Shown piece by piece: positions 9,954 through 21,283 of a DNA stretch of 64,000 nt (the first letter of the stretch is position 1; every line of letters starts with the position of its first letter). The stretch lies in contig BQMF02000622.1 in the NCBI GenBank assembly GCA_027922465.2, positions 124,001-188,000 on the forward strand, in the 5' to 3' direction. The position numbers were made by a program, and so were the translations under genes. The notes beneath the pieces were generated by a model that saw nothing but the letters and a program-made list of their open reading frames with translations, did not search any database and was not told the origin of the DNA. The DNA comes from Turritopsis dohrnii. Lineage: Eukaryota > Cnidaria > Hydrozoa > Anthoathecata > Oceaniidae.

Positions 9954-11269
9954 GGCGCTATTACACTTTCGTACCCCCCTAATTTTATTGATGTTTCTTA
10001 TGCAGAATTTCACGCTGATTAATATTCACATAAGAACTTGGGTCTGAAAATCAACAGAAAGGAAGTTATTCGCCATCAAAAATTTGGAAATATCTTCGGT
10101 CCATACCATAACTGTCGTCCGCCATTTTTAAAGTTTCTCGCAATATGATGAAACCTGGTTTTCACTCAACTTTGATCCCCAGTTCGTGATTCTTTACTTT
10201 CCTATTTCGTGCGATTTAATTCTATTCATGAATGAAACAAATGAATCTATTTATTAGCTTCGGTTAATAAATATTATTGGTTGAAAATAATTTTTGATTG
10301 TTTTAAAACAAAGTCTGCTTTTTCAGTCTTTTTTATGATGGACTTATGAGATCATATACATATGATCATAATGCAGGTGGCATACTATGTTTGTCCTCTC
10401 TTGTACGCATTATGTGTATAAAAATTTGCTTTCAAAAAAACTTCAGAGGGGGAGTTTCTTGATTAATGGAGTGGATCTTCCAAAAATATGTTTTTCAAAT
10501 ATATGTGGCTTTAAAAAAAGCCGTTTTATTGCGAAGTCGTCTCATACTGGGTACAGCTGAGCAACTTGCGTCCAGAAGTGGAAGTAGGCATGCTCATTAA
10601 AACGTTGGTTCCACATGAATTCAGCCAGGTAGTCTGGAATGGTATCGCGGTTTATCAACACTGCCGGGGTTTAAATGTAAATGTAGAGCAGTTGAATGAA
10701 AATGATTTCTTCTTGTAGTCATAAACAAATGTCTTAACCCAGGTGGCAAAATCTGTGTCAAAACTTAATACATTGATTTATTAGATTTATTAGAATATAT
10801 AACCTGTTACAGGATTTCTATTGCATAATTAATCACCAATAATACAGAAAGATGCACTCATCTAAACATCTTCCTAATGGCCAATTCACTTAAGGTAAAA
10901 TAATTTTCGCTCCAAAATAAGTCAATCACTAGCGTCTATAAACTTACGTAAAGTGACAGGGACTTTATATAAGTGAGGGAAGCACCGCGAAGAAGAGAAC
11001 AGACTGTATTGAAGAAAGTGAGAAAGAAGAGAAACCAGGTCTTCAGGATCAGCGAGACACGAGATGCGAAGCGATGGATTATGATTATGAAGTAAAAATG
11101 GCGGACGACAGTTATGGTATGGACCGAAGATATTTCCAAATTTTTGATGGCGAATAACTTCCTTTCTGTTGATTTTCAGACCCAAGTTCTTATGTGAATA
11201 TTAATCAGCGTGAAATTCTGCATAAGAAACATCAATAAAATTAGGGGGGTACGAAAGTGTAATAGCGCC
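9954..11269. mobile_element. 1316-bp DNA element with 177-bp inverted repeats, 8-bp duplication TATATAAC
   Basis: Arms 9954-10130 and 11093-11269 are inverted copies that start GGCGCTATTACACTTTCG and run to GCCATTTTTA. The direct repeat TATATAAC lies at 9946-9953 and 11270-11277. An 8-bp duplication fits hAT, P or Merlin; the ends do not start with CAG, so I leave the superfamily open. No transposase frame is visible in the 960-bp centre. Frames seen at 10922-11185 arise from the arm sequence. A stretch near 43390-43440 resembles part of the arm. Confidence 0.8.
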
Positions 11270-11394
11270 TATATAACTTAAACAGACACGCAACAAGGGT
11301 AAAATAAACAAAGAAAACAAAGTAAATAGAGATAAAAACAAAAAAAGCTATGTCAGTAAAATAGACTGCCAAAGTCACCCCAGTATAATATAAT

Positions 11395-11765
11395 TTTTTT
11401 TTCTTTATTTTATTTTTTTAAATTTATTTTATAATTTATTTTAATTTATTTTACCGAGGCTAGAATTGCAGTGAACTCACTGAGGTGGGCCTCCACCGGA
11501 AATGCATACCTCAGATTTTAAGGCAGAGAACTTGCACATACTACTACTAGACTGATAGGTGATTGTGGTCTTGTGAAATTTTTGGCACTCCTTTCATTCA
11601 TATCATATATACACAATTTCATACAGCTTTCTACTGCATATGTTATCATTTTTAAGTGATGATATCACATTAGCATTTTACAGTACCAGGGTTTGAACCA
11701 CTACCAACTATCACCCTTGTATTACAAATCCACCGTCTTACCAAGTGAGTTATTATACACCCTCA
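11395..11765 (-). repeat. tRNA-derived SINE
   Basis: Read on the minus strand, a tRNA-like head at about 11765-11685 has an A-box-like stretch (TAACTCACTTGG) and a B-box GGTTCAAACCC. The body follows (GGTGGAGGCCCACCTCAG), then an A/T-rich tail of TAAAA-type units down to about 11395. The order head-body-tail is that of a pol III SINE. The cloverleaf is not well kept, so it is not a working tRNA gene. The 3' part resembles 20735-20840. Confidence 0.5.
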
Positions 11766-12169
11766 TCATGTCCCCCCTTGAAATGTTTTGAACGATTTTA
11801 CATCATTCTTCTGATCTGGTTGGGATGTCATGTGGTACTAGCCAATAATATAGATTTGCTGTATTTTTGAGGGCAAACAAACACTTGCTTGGTCAAACAG
11901 TATTAAGTCTACAACAACACTAGCTACACTTGTTTGTTGGATTTGAAAGACGTCGTGCAATAATAAAGAATTAGAGACTCACCTCCGATGGAAGAGAATT
12001 CTGATACAATTTACGGTGTTTTTTAAGTTCAAAGTACAATGTCGAATATTCTTCCTCCCTCATTGCGAAACATTATTGTAACAGGAAAATTGTATTAATT
12101 TTGAGAGAAGTCCAGTCAGCCGCGGGAAATTATAACTGAGTAAAATGGCTACAAGAGCAGTGGTGTTTA
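11766..12169. other. Intergenic stretch, nothing recognised
   Basis: AT-rich sequence between the SINE and the Harbinger-like element. I see no open frame with family resemblance and no clear repeat. Confidence 0.5.
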
Positions 12170-13368
12170 AAGGCCGGTTTCCAGTTCATTTGGGTAGATG
12201 CTAAATGGTGTAGGATTCCGTACTTTCACTTCCCGTAGATACAATTCTCAAAAGCGCAAAACAAAAGCACGTGTTTATGCAGAAGGAATATGTGACGGTT
12301 TGAGGAAAAATCATAACAAGTGGTAATTTCTGATAAATTTATCAGTAAATTATTGATTAGAAAACAATAGATTTAATCCGTAATTCGTTCGATTTATCAG
12401 TAATTCGTTCGATGAATCAGTAATTATAAGATACTCGGTAACACTTAGAGCGCCTCCTGACCTGTTCAAAATCGCTTCGGTCGCTCCATTTTTTTAGCCC
12501 CTCAATATTTTTTAAGAAATTACGGTGATACTGCGTCCAAGATTGCAGTTTGAAAATATTCCAGCATCGCTTTGTCGCCCAGCTTCTCCAATATCAACCA
12601 TCGTGAATTTGTAAGCACCATCACAAACAGCTAACAAAACAATACTGAAAGTTTTCTTGTAATTAAAAAATAAACTTCCTGTGTTCGCAGGAGCTTGCAT
12701 TACAATATGCTTTCCATCAATGGCCCCTAAACAATTTGGAAAATTCCACTTATTTGCAAATATCGAAGCAATTTCCTTCCATTCTTCTTTTGTTTCGGGT
12801 ACCTTTAAGGTGGTACACCAATAACTGAGACATTTTTTTAAAAAAACTTAAAATCTGTGATAAAACTAGTTTTTTTAGGTAAGTCTCATTACAAAAGGAT
12901 GAATAAAAAGGCAATTTTCACATTTTCAGCATAATCTCATTAATTATGCACATAATTAGTTAAAAATATCCGCAAAAAGTATATGTCATTCCAACAAAGA
13001 TTACTGGAGAACCAAATAAGGTATTAACTTGAAATTTTCAGTAAATATTCCCAACACATGCTTGGATGTACTGAATTAAAAATAAAATTGAAAAAATCAA
13101 GTGCCAACCAAAAAATAGCAATTGAAATTGATGAAACAGTATTTTGTAAAGTCAGGTTTAAAGATGGCGGAAATATTTACAGATCGAGATAACATTTTGA
13201 TTTTTTTTTTAATTCAGTACATGCTTAATATATTAAGGACACTTCGTGCAAAATTTTAGAGTGATTGGTTGAGTTATTCTTAAGTTATCCTTGTTGAAAG
13301 ACCAAAAAAGTCCAAAAAAAATATTTCATAGAAAATACACTTTAAAAAGTAAATCCCAATATAAATCC

Positions 13369-14364
13369 CTAAAAAGCACCACTAGCATATGTCTGGCCTC
13401 CTTCTTCCTGTTCATCTTTCTCTATAAAGTTCTTTCTTAATGCATGCAACTTTTTTCGACGTTTTTTCGCTGGTTCACTCGACTTTTGGTTCATTGTCTT
13501 GACACGACATATATCAGTCCTTGCACAAGCAGTGAGCGTAAAATGACCATAATCAATACCGACTTCAGTCAGTACAGGTAATAAACCTCTAACTCCATCA
13601 TTGTAACGAAGTACACCATTGAGAGATACATATCCTCTTTTTTGCCATGAACCATCACCACTAACAGTGGTATTAACTACTGTGCAATCATCAAACTTAT
13701 CTTGCAAATGATCTTTTCTTATTTCATTTGCAGCTCTCTCCATAGATTCTCTTGAAGTGCTAACATATGCATCATGTAAAATACTGTTCATGTTATCGAA
13801 AGCATTCTGATTCATTGGTAGTGGCATGTTCATCAATTGACAGAATGTTTTTATTGCCGAGAGCCCTAAACCATTTTCACGAAATGCCATGATTGTCCTC
13901 ATATTTACTTCATAGGACTTTCTACCACCATTAGGGTTGTGAATGTTTAATTCTTTGGAGAAGCAAAGTTTAATTGACCAGTTACAGCTGGTACAGGAAA
14001 TGTTAAAAAAATGTGCAAGCCCTCTTTTTTCAGATAACGCATGCTGCACCTCAATGGCATCTATACAGTTTGGACACCTCCCAATCATCAATAATACAGC
14101 AATAAGTGAGTCTGTGTTGAACATAACATAACATTCTGGAGCAATTTCACCCTCTAAAGCACCAACGGTACTAGTATCTAGTTTTGAAGAAGATGCAGAA
14201 ACATTATGCACTTCGGTAGTCAAATTTTCATTCACTAATTTCTCATTTCCAGACAATTCATTTCCTTGCCGTAAATTATCTCTTTTTGAAGCTGTATTGC
14301 CATAAAAACGTCTCTTCTTTGATCTAGTTCTTTTATAACGACCACTAGATCCCATTTTCATCAA
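13369..14364 (-). CDS. Mutator-like transposase domain protein with large internal in-frame deletion
   Basis: Uninterrupted 331-codon frame from ATG at 14364. The N-terminus is basic (RYKRTRSKKRRF), probably for nuclear targeting. Two CxxC pairs (RCPNCIDA, SCTSCNW) form a zinc site near residues 90-130. SGDGSWQKRGY near residue 240 holds the first catalytic Asp of the metazoan 'Mutator-like transposase' domain. Right after SLNGVL the sequence jumps to RYNDGVRGLL, which in this family belongs to the C-terminal part, followed by KKRRKKLHALRKNF and a YASGAF end. I infer that some 300 residues of catalytic core are gone without loss of frame. It cannot transpose DNA but could still bind ends or act as a repressor. 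Full-length relatives are from memory of the family. Confidence 0.65.
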   Translation of the reverse strand: MMKMGSSGRYKRTRSKKRRFYGNTASKRDNLRQGNELSGNEKLVNENLTTEVHNVSASSSKLDTSTVGALEGEIAPECYVMFNTDSLIAVLLMIGRCPNCIDAIEVQHALSEKRGLAHFFNISCTSCNWSIKLCFSKELNIHNPNGGRKSYEVNMRTIMAFRENGLGLSAIKTFCQLMNMPLPMNQNAFDNMNSILHDAYVSTSRESMERAANEIRKDHLQDKFDDCTVVNTTVSGDGSWQKRGYVSLNGVLRYNDGVRGLLPVLTEVGIDYGHFTLTACARTDICRVKTMNQKSSEPAKKRRKKLHALRKNFIEKDEQEEGGQTYASGAF

Positions 14365-15014
14365 ATATATTATAAAATTGCATAAAATATTCGTGTTTTT
14401 AAATTACAAGTCTTCACTGGTCTTTTCAAACGACTTGCCTCTGGAGCTCTACTTTCAGAAAGAAGTTTGGTGGTTCAGGCAATGACTAATAGTTAATTTT
14501 TCGAAAAGCAGAACATACAGTTTGCAGGGGAAGTAGCCCGTGGGCCAATGCGCCTTAAAAGCTCTTAAAAAAAGTTTCGTACCCCAAATCTCGGGACAAA
14601 GGTATCTATATATAAATTAGCGATTTTAAACATGCCGAATTCAAAAATAAATGTTACCAAGCTGGTAACCCCGCAGTTTTCAAGAAATTGAGCATCAAAA
14701 ATAGCGCAATCGTGTTTTATCGTGTTTTATCGTGTTAAGTGCTTTCTCAAATATTTCTTTGTAATATAATAGTTTAAAAATTTCAATCATGCATATAAAC
14801 ACAATATAAATACCAACATGCACTAAAACACTTTCATAACGTTAAAAACTAGGAAAAACTAAGTAAATACTTAATTATCGGGTCGTATCGAGAACTTTTC
14901 GATAAATTGAAATCTCAAGCGTTCCTTATCCTATTTTTCTGTTTTTTCCTTGAAGTTAATTATATTTTCATGATTATCAACTAGCAAACACAGATAATTC
15001 AGCGAGTAGCTTAA

Positions 15015-15735
15015 TTAGAGGTAAAATGAGCTATCGGGAAAAGCGTATCGTGTGTTATCGATATTCTGTTTAAAAATATAATTATGCAACTGTTTCTCAG
15101 CATCTGAGGTGTCGTCAATGTCCGATTCAAAAAGTCGAGACCTTAAAGCTGGCATCAACATCATCATCCCAATCTTCCTCGCTTGATTCTGATTCGTCAA
15201 CTTTTCCATTCTCTCATAAATACATTTGCATATCTTTGTGCACGAGAGTTTGTTTATGAAACATTTGCAACTTCTTTGTTTTTGCATCCACTTTCTTCGC
15301 ATCCCCAGCTTGTTAGTTCTTTTAGTATATCTACAGCACAATCTGCATCCATCCAATCAAAACTAATTTCTTAACTTTCTATCTTCCAACCATGATTTCT
15401 TGCATCAGGGGCATCAATAACAGAAGATTGACGACACTTTTCCAATAGCTTTGATAGTTTGCGCGCTTTGTATGTTTTTGTAGTGCATCGAACGTCGGGT
15501 GGCAGTAATTCCTCTGCAAAGTTGCCTTGTTGAAAGAATGTCACTGGTTCGTTACATCGTTTTTTACTGCTTCCGTACAGCAAGCATATAAACTCTTCAA
15601 CTGTTGAAGCATCAAAATACTCGCTATCGCCAATACAGCCGATTGCGTATTGAATGGATATGTTGATATTCAGGCATTGCCAGCACGTTTGTTTCCTCTT
15701 GCCGTGAAAGCAGCTAGTGTAGTGGTATCACAACC
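15015..15735 (-). pseudogene. C-terminal remnant of an XPG/FEN-like gene with CXC cysteine region
   Basis: Minus-strand frames resemble the C-terminal third of the better copy at 61451-62443. Comparable blocks are EEFICLLYGS (there EEFVCLLYGI), LPPDVRCTTKTYKA (there LPPTRDALLQHCKR), ARNHGWKIE (there DGYGWTRS), then SWGCEESGCKN and CKCFINKLSCTKICKC as the cysteine-rich tail. Several frame changes separate the blocks. No intact frame remains. Confidence 0.55.
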
Positions 15736-17247
15736 ATAAAGATACCTTAAACATTATAAGTATATGTGTATTTTCGAATGTCACTTGTGTATCCCCTTCT
15801 TCTTACGAAAAATTGATTTTTTTGCACTTTACATTGTTTAGTAACTGACTTTAAAGGAACTAAATTTCGTTTACGTGACTTTTATTTCCCGCGAAATGAA
15901 GAATTTTGGTCAACCGCGAAATTCAGTTCTCGTGAATTTTTTTAAATTAAATTTTGATTCTTGAATTTGAAATTTTCAGGTAGTTGAAATTAATGAACAT
16001 TTTTTTGTCCTCGTATTTTCTTCGCGTATAATAGTGAGTTCTAATAACAGTGAGCTTAAGCAACTACGACGGCAACATGGACGACGACGTGAGCAAAAAG
16101 AACAAAATAATAAAATTACTTGTGAATAGTATTTTGAAGAACTTCTTTTTATTGGAGAACTTATTCAATTGATAAACTTATAACGACTAGAAAGTTATCG
16201 AGCTTCAATAAAATCTACATAAGAGAAAAAGACTTTCTCTATAATCGCCTCTCCGTTGTCAGTACGACTTCAAATCATGACTTTTCACGTTGTGCATAGA
16301 ACGTGCAATTATGTTAATGATGTAATTATCTTACAAAATTTTCCCGATGTAGACTCCCTTTCAAAACAAATTCTACATAGAAAACAAAGCGTTTGTTTTA
16401 AACACGTCGCCGTCTTCGTTGATGTTGCGATTGCTTCAGCTCCCTAATTAGTAATCTAGTCAAATCGATCACAAGAGTATTTTTGATGATCCTTTCTTGC
16501 ATGTCTCGTCATTAGATTTCTTGACGTCTCAAGGATCAAAAAATGTCCGTATATCTTAAGTCAACTGCGAAATTAAATGCCTGTGAACTTTTCTTCATGT
16601 GGCTATCCTTTTTTTTGATTCTATATGGCACTAGGTCTTGCATCATTGCTAATAAAATTTAAATACTCATTTCTTATACATGTAATGTTCTACATGGAAT
16701 GGGCCACCCAGCATTATGCCCATATTACTGTCACCAGACATTACTTGCAGCTGAGCGAAGGAATCGAACCTTAAAACCATGCAGAACTTACCTTCCAAAC
16801 TTTCAACCTCTTCTAACAAACTAGAACTATCTTCTTGGACTACATCATTGGAGAGTAAAACTATAACTTCATGAAATACTAACTCACTACTGTTTCTTAC
16901 AAGTATAGGACTTGGTCAATAAAAAACAATATGTGGAAAACTGTTGTATACCTTGATCTCTCTGAATTGTAGTTGGAGAGATCTAGTTGCTCTTCAGACT
17001 GAACAATGTTCACAAACCTATTGTGCAAATGCTTTAGAAATATACTTTTCTTTAATTGACCAATTTTTCATTGATATAAAAACCTTGTGAAAGATTTATC
17101 ATACAGCAACACTTTCCCTTTATTCTCCACCCAAGGTATTTTGTAGCTGTTGTAACATAGTCTATGGTACTTTACTTCTAAGTTTGCACAGTACATCTCT
17201 ACAATAAATTTTGCATTAAGATATAATGTCAGGTTTTAAAATATATA
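15736..17247. other. Non-coding stretch inside the 12-kb element
   Basis: Contains CGCGAAATT-type words near 15890-15925 like those at 37490-37900, and a SINE-like segment at 16690-16850. The 63-codon frame at 16256 has no recognisable family. Nothing else supported. Confidence 0.45.
16690..16850 (-). repeat. Possible tRNA-derived SINE
   Basis: On the minus strand an A-box-like TAGTTTGTTAGAAG (near 16830) is followed about 45 bases later by a good B-box GGTTCGATTCC (near 16768), the promoter pair of a tRNA-like pol III unit. The region downstream has no clear tail, so the call is tentative. Confidence 0.35.
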
Positions 17248-18154
17248 CATGCTTTTTTTGTAAGAACAATTTTATAAGAACTCCTGTTCTCAGATTTGGC
17301 CAAAAATAAGAACAACCGGAGGCTGAAATCATTGTTCCAAAAAGTAAAAACAGCCTGAGCCTGAATTGTCTTGCAAAATAAGAACAGTTCACGTCCGTTC
17401 AGTTTCACTAGAAATGCGGAATCTTATTATACGCATGCGCATTTAAAGCATGATGTCTAGCATTGCAAGGAAAAGAAAAAGCTCCGTTCTCAAATTCAGT
17501 TGTTTACTTTATGACTGAATTTCTGGAAAATAAACAGAATATTAACTATGTAACCCTATATTTTTTGGATAGCTAAATGAATAAACTTACTCTTCCTGTG
17601 CATCATTGTTTTCTTTCTTCTCTATCCTTTGAAAACAACAGCGACAAAATTAGTTAAAATTTAATATCAAATATCCATTATTTAAGCTGTTGAAACCGAC
17701 ACTTGATGAGTTTTATTTGCAAAACAAAACTATATCAGAGCATCAGTAGCCATGTAACAAGGTTTCCTGAAAGTTTCAAGTTCCTAAAAATTTTTTTCAC
17801 CAACATTTTACGAGTAAATCTAGATGTCACTAAAATCAAAATATTATATCAAATTTTCCAGCCACAAGTCTTTTACAAAAAAATCGAATGTCAATCGAAC
17901 TCTCAGCGAATACTTTATTCAACCTTGTACCCAGTATTTCTTGTCTTTTCACTATTGAAATGGCGAAATAACAAGAAACATTGGGTACGATGATGCTTAC
18001 TTTTTATGTTACTAACAATAAGATTCTTTGTTGTTGTTGCGACAAACAAAGAATCTTCTGTTAAGACAATGGATAAACATGCCCGTATTGTTCGTCGATC
18101 GTGTAGAGCCGCATAGAGATAAAGATTGCTCTGTCTGTGATAAGAGAACCCAGC

Positions 18155-18420
18155 CGGCAAAAAGACGTTTTGAAAACGTTTTAAAGACGTCTTGGAAGAC
18201 GTCTTAAATCCGTCTTAAACTAGTCGGATTTGTCCGTTTAGAAAACGTCTTTTAAAGACGTCTTTAAACCGTTATAAAAAGACGTTTTCTTAACGGACAA
18301 ATCCGACTAGTTTAAGACGGATTTAAGACGTCTTTTTCTAACGTTTTAAAGACGTCTTCATTTTATCTGCTAAAAACGTTTTTAAAACCACTTTAAGATG
18401 TCTTTTCAGGTGCGTTTCTC
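18155..18420. repeat. Palindromic array rich in GACGTC and AAAGACGT words
   Basis: AAGACGTCTT, AAAACGTTTT and related palindromic words recur about ten times. The arms at about 18198-18245 and 18281-18330 are inverted copies around AAACTAGTCGGATTTGTCCG, with a short centre holding another AAAGACGTCTTT. The DNA could fold into a long hairpin. GACGTC is the core of CREB/ATF sites, so it could also bind such factors. Confidence 0.7.
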
Positions 18421-18429
18421 CTTGGGTAC

Positions 18430-20570
18430 AAAAGACCATTAATTAGTTTTTCATGTGTTCATGTTTCAGTAATGAATGAATGAATGAATAAAGAAATAAA
18501 TAAGAAAACTGATGACAAAATCTTCTTATTCAAATATTTACATGTAATTTATAAATTAATTGGGGAACAAATAGCTCATAACACTGCCAAAGTTTAAAGC
18601 CGGTCATTATTAAAAAATATTCCGTAAAACGTAAGTATAGTCTTTCATAAAATAAAGTATAAAAAAGACTCTTGAAAAAGTAATCGAAGTAATGTTTAAA
18701 TTTTAGAAATTTTTATGGGTTAGAACTGTTTCCTGTTTGATTTTACTGTAACTAAAACTCAGAATGGCAGAAATTTTTTGAAATCCAAAAACCAAAAAGA
18801 CATGCACCTCACTTGTTTATATGTTTTTATGCACTGAAGATGATTTTTATCGAAAAGCTTTTGCTATTTTAAACACGAGTCTTATCTATTTTTCACATAT
18901 GTTTTAACCTGGCATAATCATTCTACACATGCAAATAAAAAATGGTAATTTTTCAATTAGCAGGAGCGTCTGTTGTTGTCATGTTTTTCGTCAGTGAAAC
19001 AAGAGCAGCTTTTAGTTTATCGCATGATTTTGTGTATTTCCTCCTTCTGAGCTTTTTTGACAGGGATCTAAAATACAAAAACCCTATTTAATGAGAGGTG
19101 TTGTAACAATAACAAAAATGAAAACATCTAGAGTAAACAGGACACATACCAGTAACTGCTGATATAATCTTTTCTCATCAGATGTTTTGTTATCATGAGA
19201 TAAGAGAACAATAAGCAACTTGGGTGAAAATAATCTAAATAAAGAATGACAAACCTGAAAAACAGACAAAACATTCATGTCTATTATTAAACTCCATAGA
19301 CATTTCGAAACATCATCGAAGTGTATATGACAGAACAACAAACTCATAACAACCACAAAAATTAAATATCAGTGCAAGAAACACAAGAATAACATAGATA
19401 CTGATGTATATCTTTATATATATCTTGAATATAAAAACAAACATGACAGACAAACTTTTCCAAAAACTGCTGTTATTGGGTATATAAAATAAAATAATCT
19501 CAAGTATCTTAATCAAAGTGAAATGTCAAAACTTTGTCTAAACTAAACTTTGCATCCCTCATTTTAAGAAATTCATCTTTTCGTACAACTTCAAAGTTCT
19601 GAATGGAAAGAAACATTTCATGCGTTCGAAAATTTGTTCTAAAATTTTGGCAATGTCATTGTGGATGGTTTCTACTTATTGGTAGTGAGTTATTAATCAG
19701 AAATGATTACAACAGATAAATTTGTAATGAATTACTGATTAATTTACTAGAAATTATAACTTGTTATGATTTTCCCCCTCAAAAAGGATTCTCATCACAT
19801 GAGAAACAATGATGAGAAACAATGTAAACAAATGTAATAATAGGCAGTCCTGTTATATACATTATTGTTAGTTTTATTATTGTAATTACAAATTTAAGTT
19901 TGAAAACCTTTGAAAGTAAATAAAGTAAAACAAGGAAACCTTTCCTTACAGTTGTCACAAAGTTTCTCTTAAAGAAGATAATTTCTACAAAACGTTCATT
20001 GACTTACCTTGCAGTATCAGATGTCTTCATTTTCACGTTAATCAGCCAATTTACATTCATATTAAAAAAATTTTTAGGTCTTTGAATTTATCATTTTCTG
20101 AAAGTTCAATGATTTGGCTTTTTAATAACATATAGCTTTTTCTGCGAAAAACTCATTTGATATCGATTTTTAACTGTTTTCCACGTACACTAGCAGCTAA
20201 CCCAGCAAAAATGTGTCTTTTTGATTCAAACAATAAACGTTATCCAGTTGAAGAATCATGTTGTTCTAAACTGTTTTCTTCTCCACAAAGGATGAGCAAT
20301 AGATTCCAATCGGTCAGCGTTGTTACATTACGTTAAAAAGTAGTAAAAATTCATCTGTTTTCATGCCCATGAACGTGACATCAACGAAGCCATTCTCAAT
20401 ACTTATAAAAACGGCTGAAATTAAAGTTTCAACTGCGCATGCGTATAATAATATTCCGCAAGCGAACGGACGTGAGTTAAGGATGCGAGTTCTCTTGCTG
20501 TAAATTCTTTTGAATTTTATTTTCACTTGTGATTGCTTCTTTTCTCATCTAAAATAAATGTTAAAAAGTA
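18430..20570. other. Non-coding interior of the 3.9-kb element
   Basis: AT-rich sequence with open frames under 91 codons, none with family resemblance. A CACGTCCG-type inverted end lies at about 20430-20475. Nothing further supported. Confidence 0.5.
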
Positions 20571-20577
20571 TATTATA

Positions 20578-20707
20578 GTCTGTTCAAAAAAAATGTGCAC
20601 TAATTTCAGCTTTTATATAAAAACCAGGCTCAAGGGAATTGATGTAATTTGCTAAATCTGGTTTCCACATGATAACTGAAATTAGTGCACATTTTTTTTG
20701 AACAGAC
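20578..20707. mobile_element. 130-bp palindromic MITE (GTCTGTTC ends, TA flanks), copy 1
   Basis: Ends GTCTGTTCA / TGAACAGAC, TA on both sides, with ATGTGCACTAATTTCAG inverted inside. The whole unit folds back on itself except for a centre with CCAGGCTCAAGGGAAT. Same length as copies at 52820-52949 and 58866-58995. TA target and size fit a mariner-type MITE. Confidence 0.85.
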
Positions 20708-20719
20708 TATAATAATAGT

Positions 20720-20840
20720 GCAATGTTTGGTCCAATGTTTTGGTCCAACCTAAGCCGTGGCCCCTCCTGGAAAGCAGATGCAGTAGCAACTGAGTGAGGC
20801 TAGCCACGTAAAACAATACCAAATAAATAAATAAATAACG
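20720..20840 (+). repeat. SINE-like 3' part with AAAT tail
   Basis: CGTGGCCCCTCCTGGAAAGC, then GTGAGGCTAGCCACGTAAAA, then an AAATAAAT microsatellite tail. The block resembles the body and tail of the SINE at 11395-11765 (CTAGCCTCGGTAAAATAAAT). No tRNA-like head is seen here, so it is probably 5' truncated. Confidence 0.4.
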
Positions 20841-21283
20841 CTCTTATTGGGTGACTAGCAAATGGCTACCATTTTTCATATATTTATTTTACTTCCACAC
20901 TGCGTCACGAATTAATTTGAATCGTTAAAATGGAAACAAGAACAAACTTGTAGCAAAGGTGTTCCAAAAAAAATGATTTTTGTTTTACTAGAAGTTCCAT
21001 AAAGAACAAACAAAGTGAGACTGAAATGTGAAACTGTGTTCCTCAAGCCAAGAACAAAATAATAGAAATTCTGGCTGAAAAAGGTTCAAAACATAAGAAC
21101 AACCAACCTCAGGCCATGTTGTACACTGATTCTTACAAAAAAAGCCTGTAATACACATATTCTCAGTTGTTAATCAAATACAAAACACTTTGATTTTCAT
21201 AATTTGCTTGGGCCATGTTTATTCATATAGCTATATATATATATAAGTACTTACAATTTTGTAAATAGTTTCCATGTTGCATA

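Larger units (their letters stand above)
17248..21148. mobile_element. 3.9-kb TA-flanked element with CAKGCTTTTTTTGTAAGAA ends
   Basis: Ends CATGCTTTTTTTGTAAGAA at 17248 and, inverted, CAGGCTTTTTTTGTAAGAA ending at 21148, with TA at 17246-17247 and 21149-21150. A second inverted pair lies further in: CACGTCCGTTC...TTATACGCATGCGCA (17396-17440) against its complement at about 20433-20475. The arms are of unequal length because the right one took up a 130-bp MITE and other sequence. No transposase recognised. TA duplications fit Tc1/mariner-like families. Confidence 0.55.

Noticed and set aside
11683..11765. A functional tRNA gene on the minus strand
   Set aside because: The A- and B-boxes are present but the cloverleaf stems do not pair well, and a SINE-type body and tail follow.
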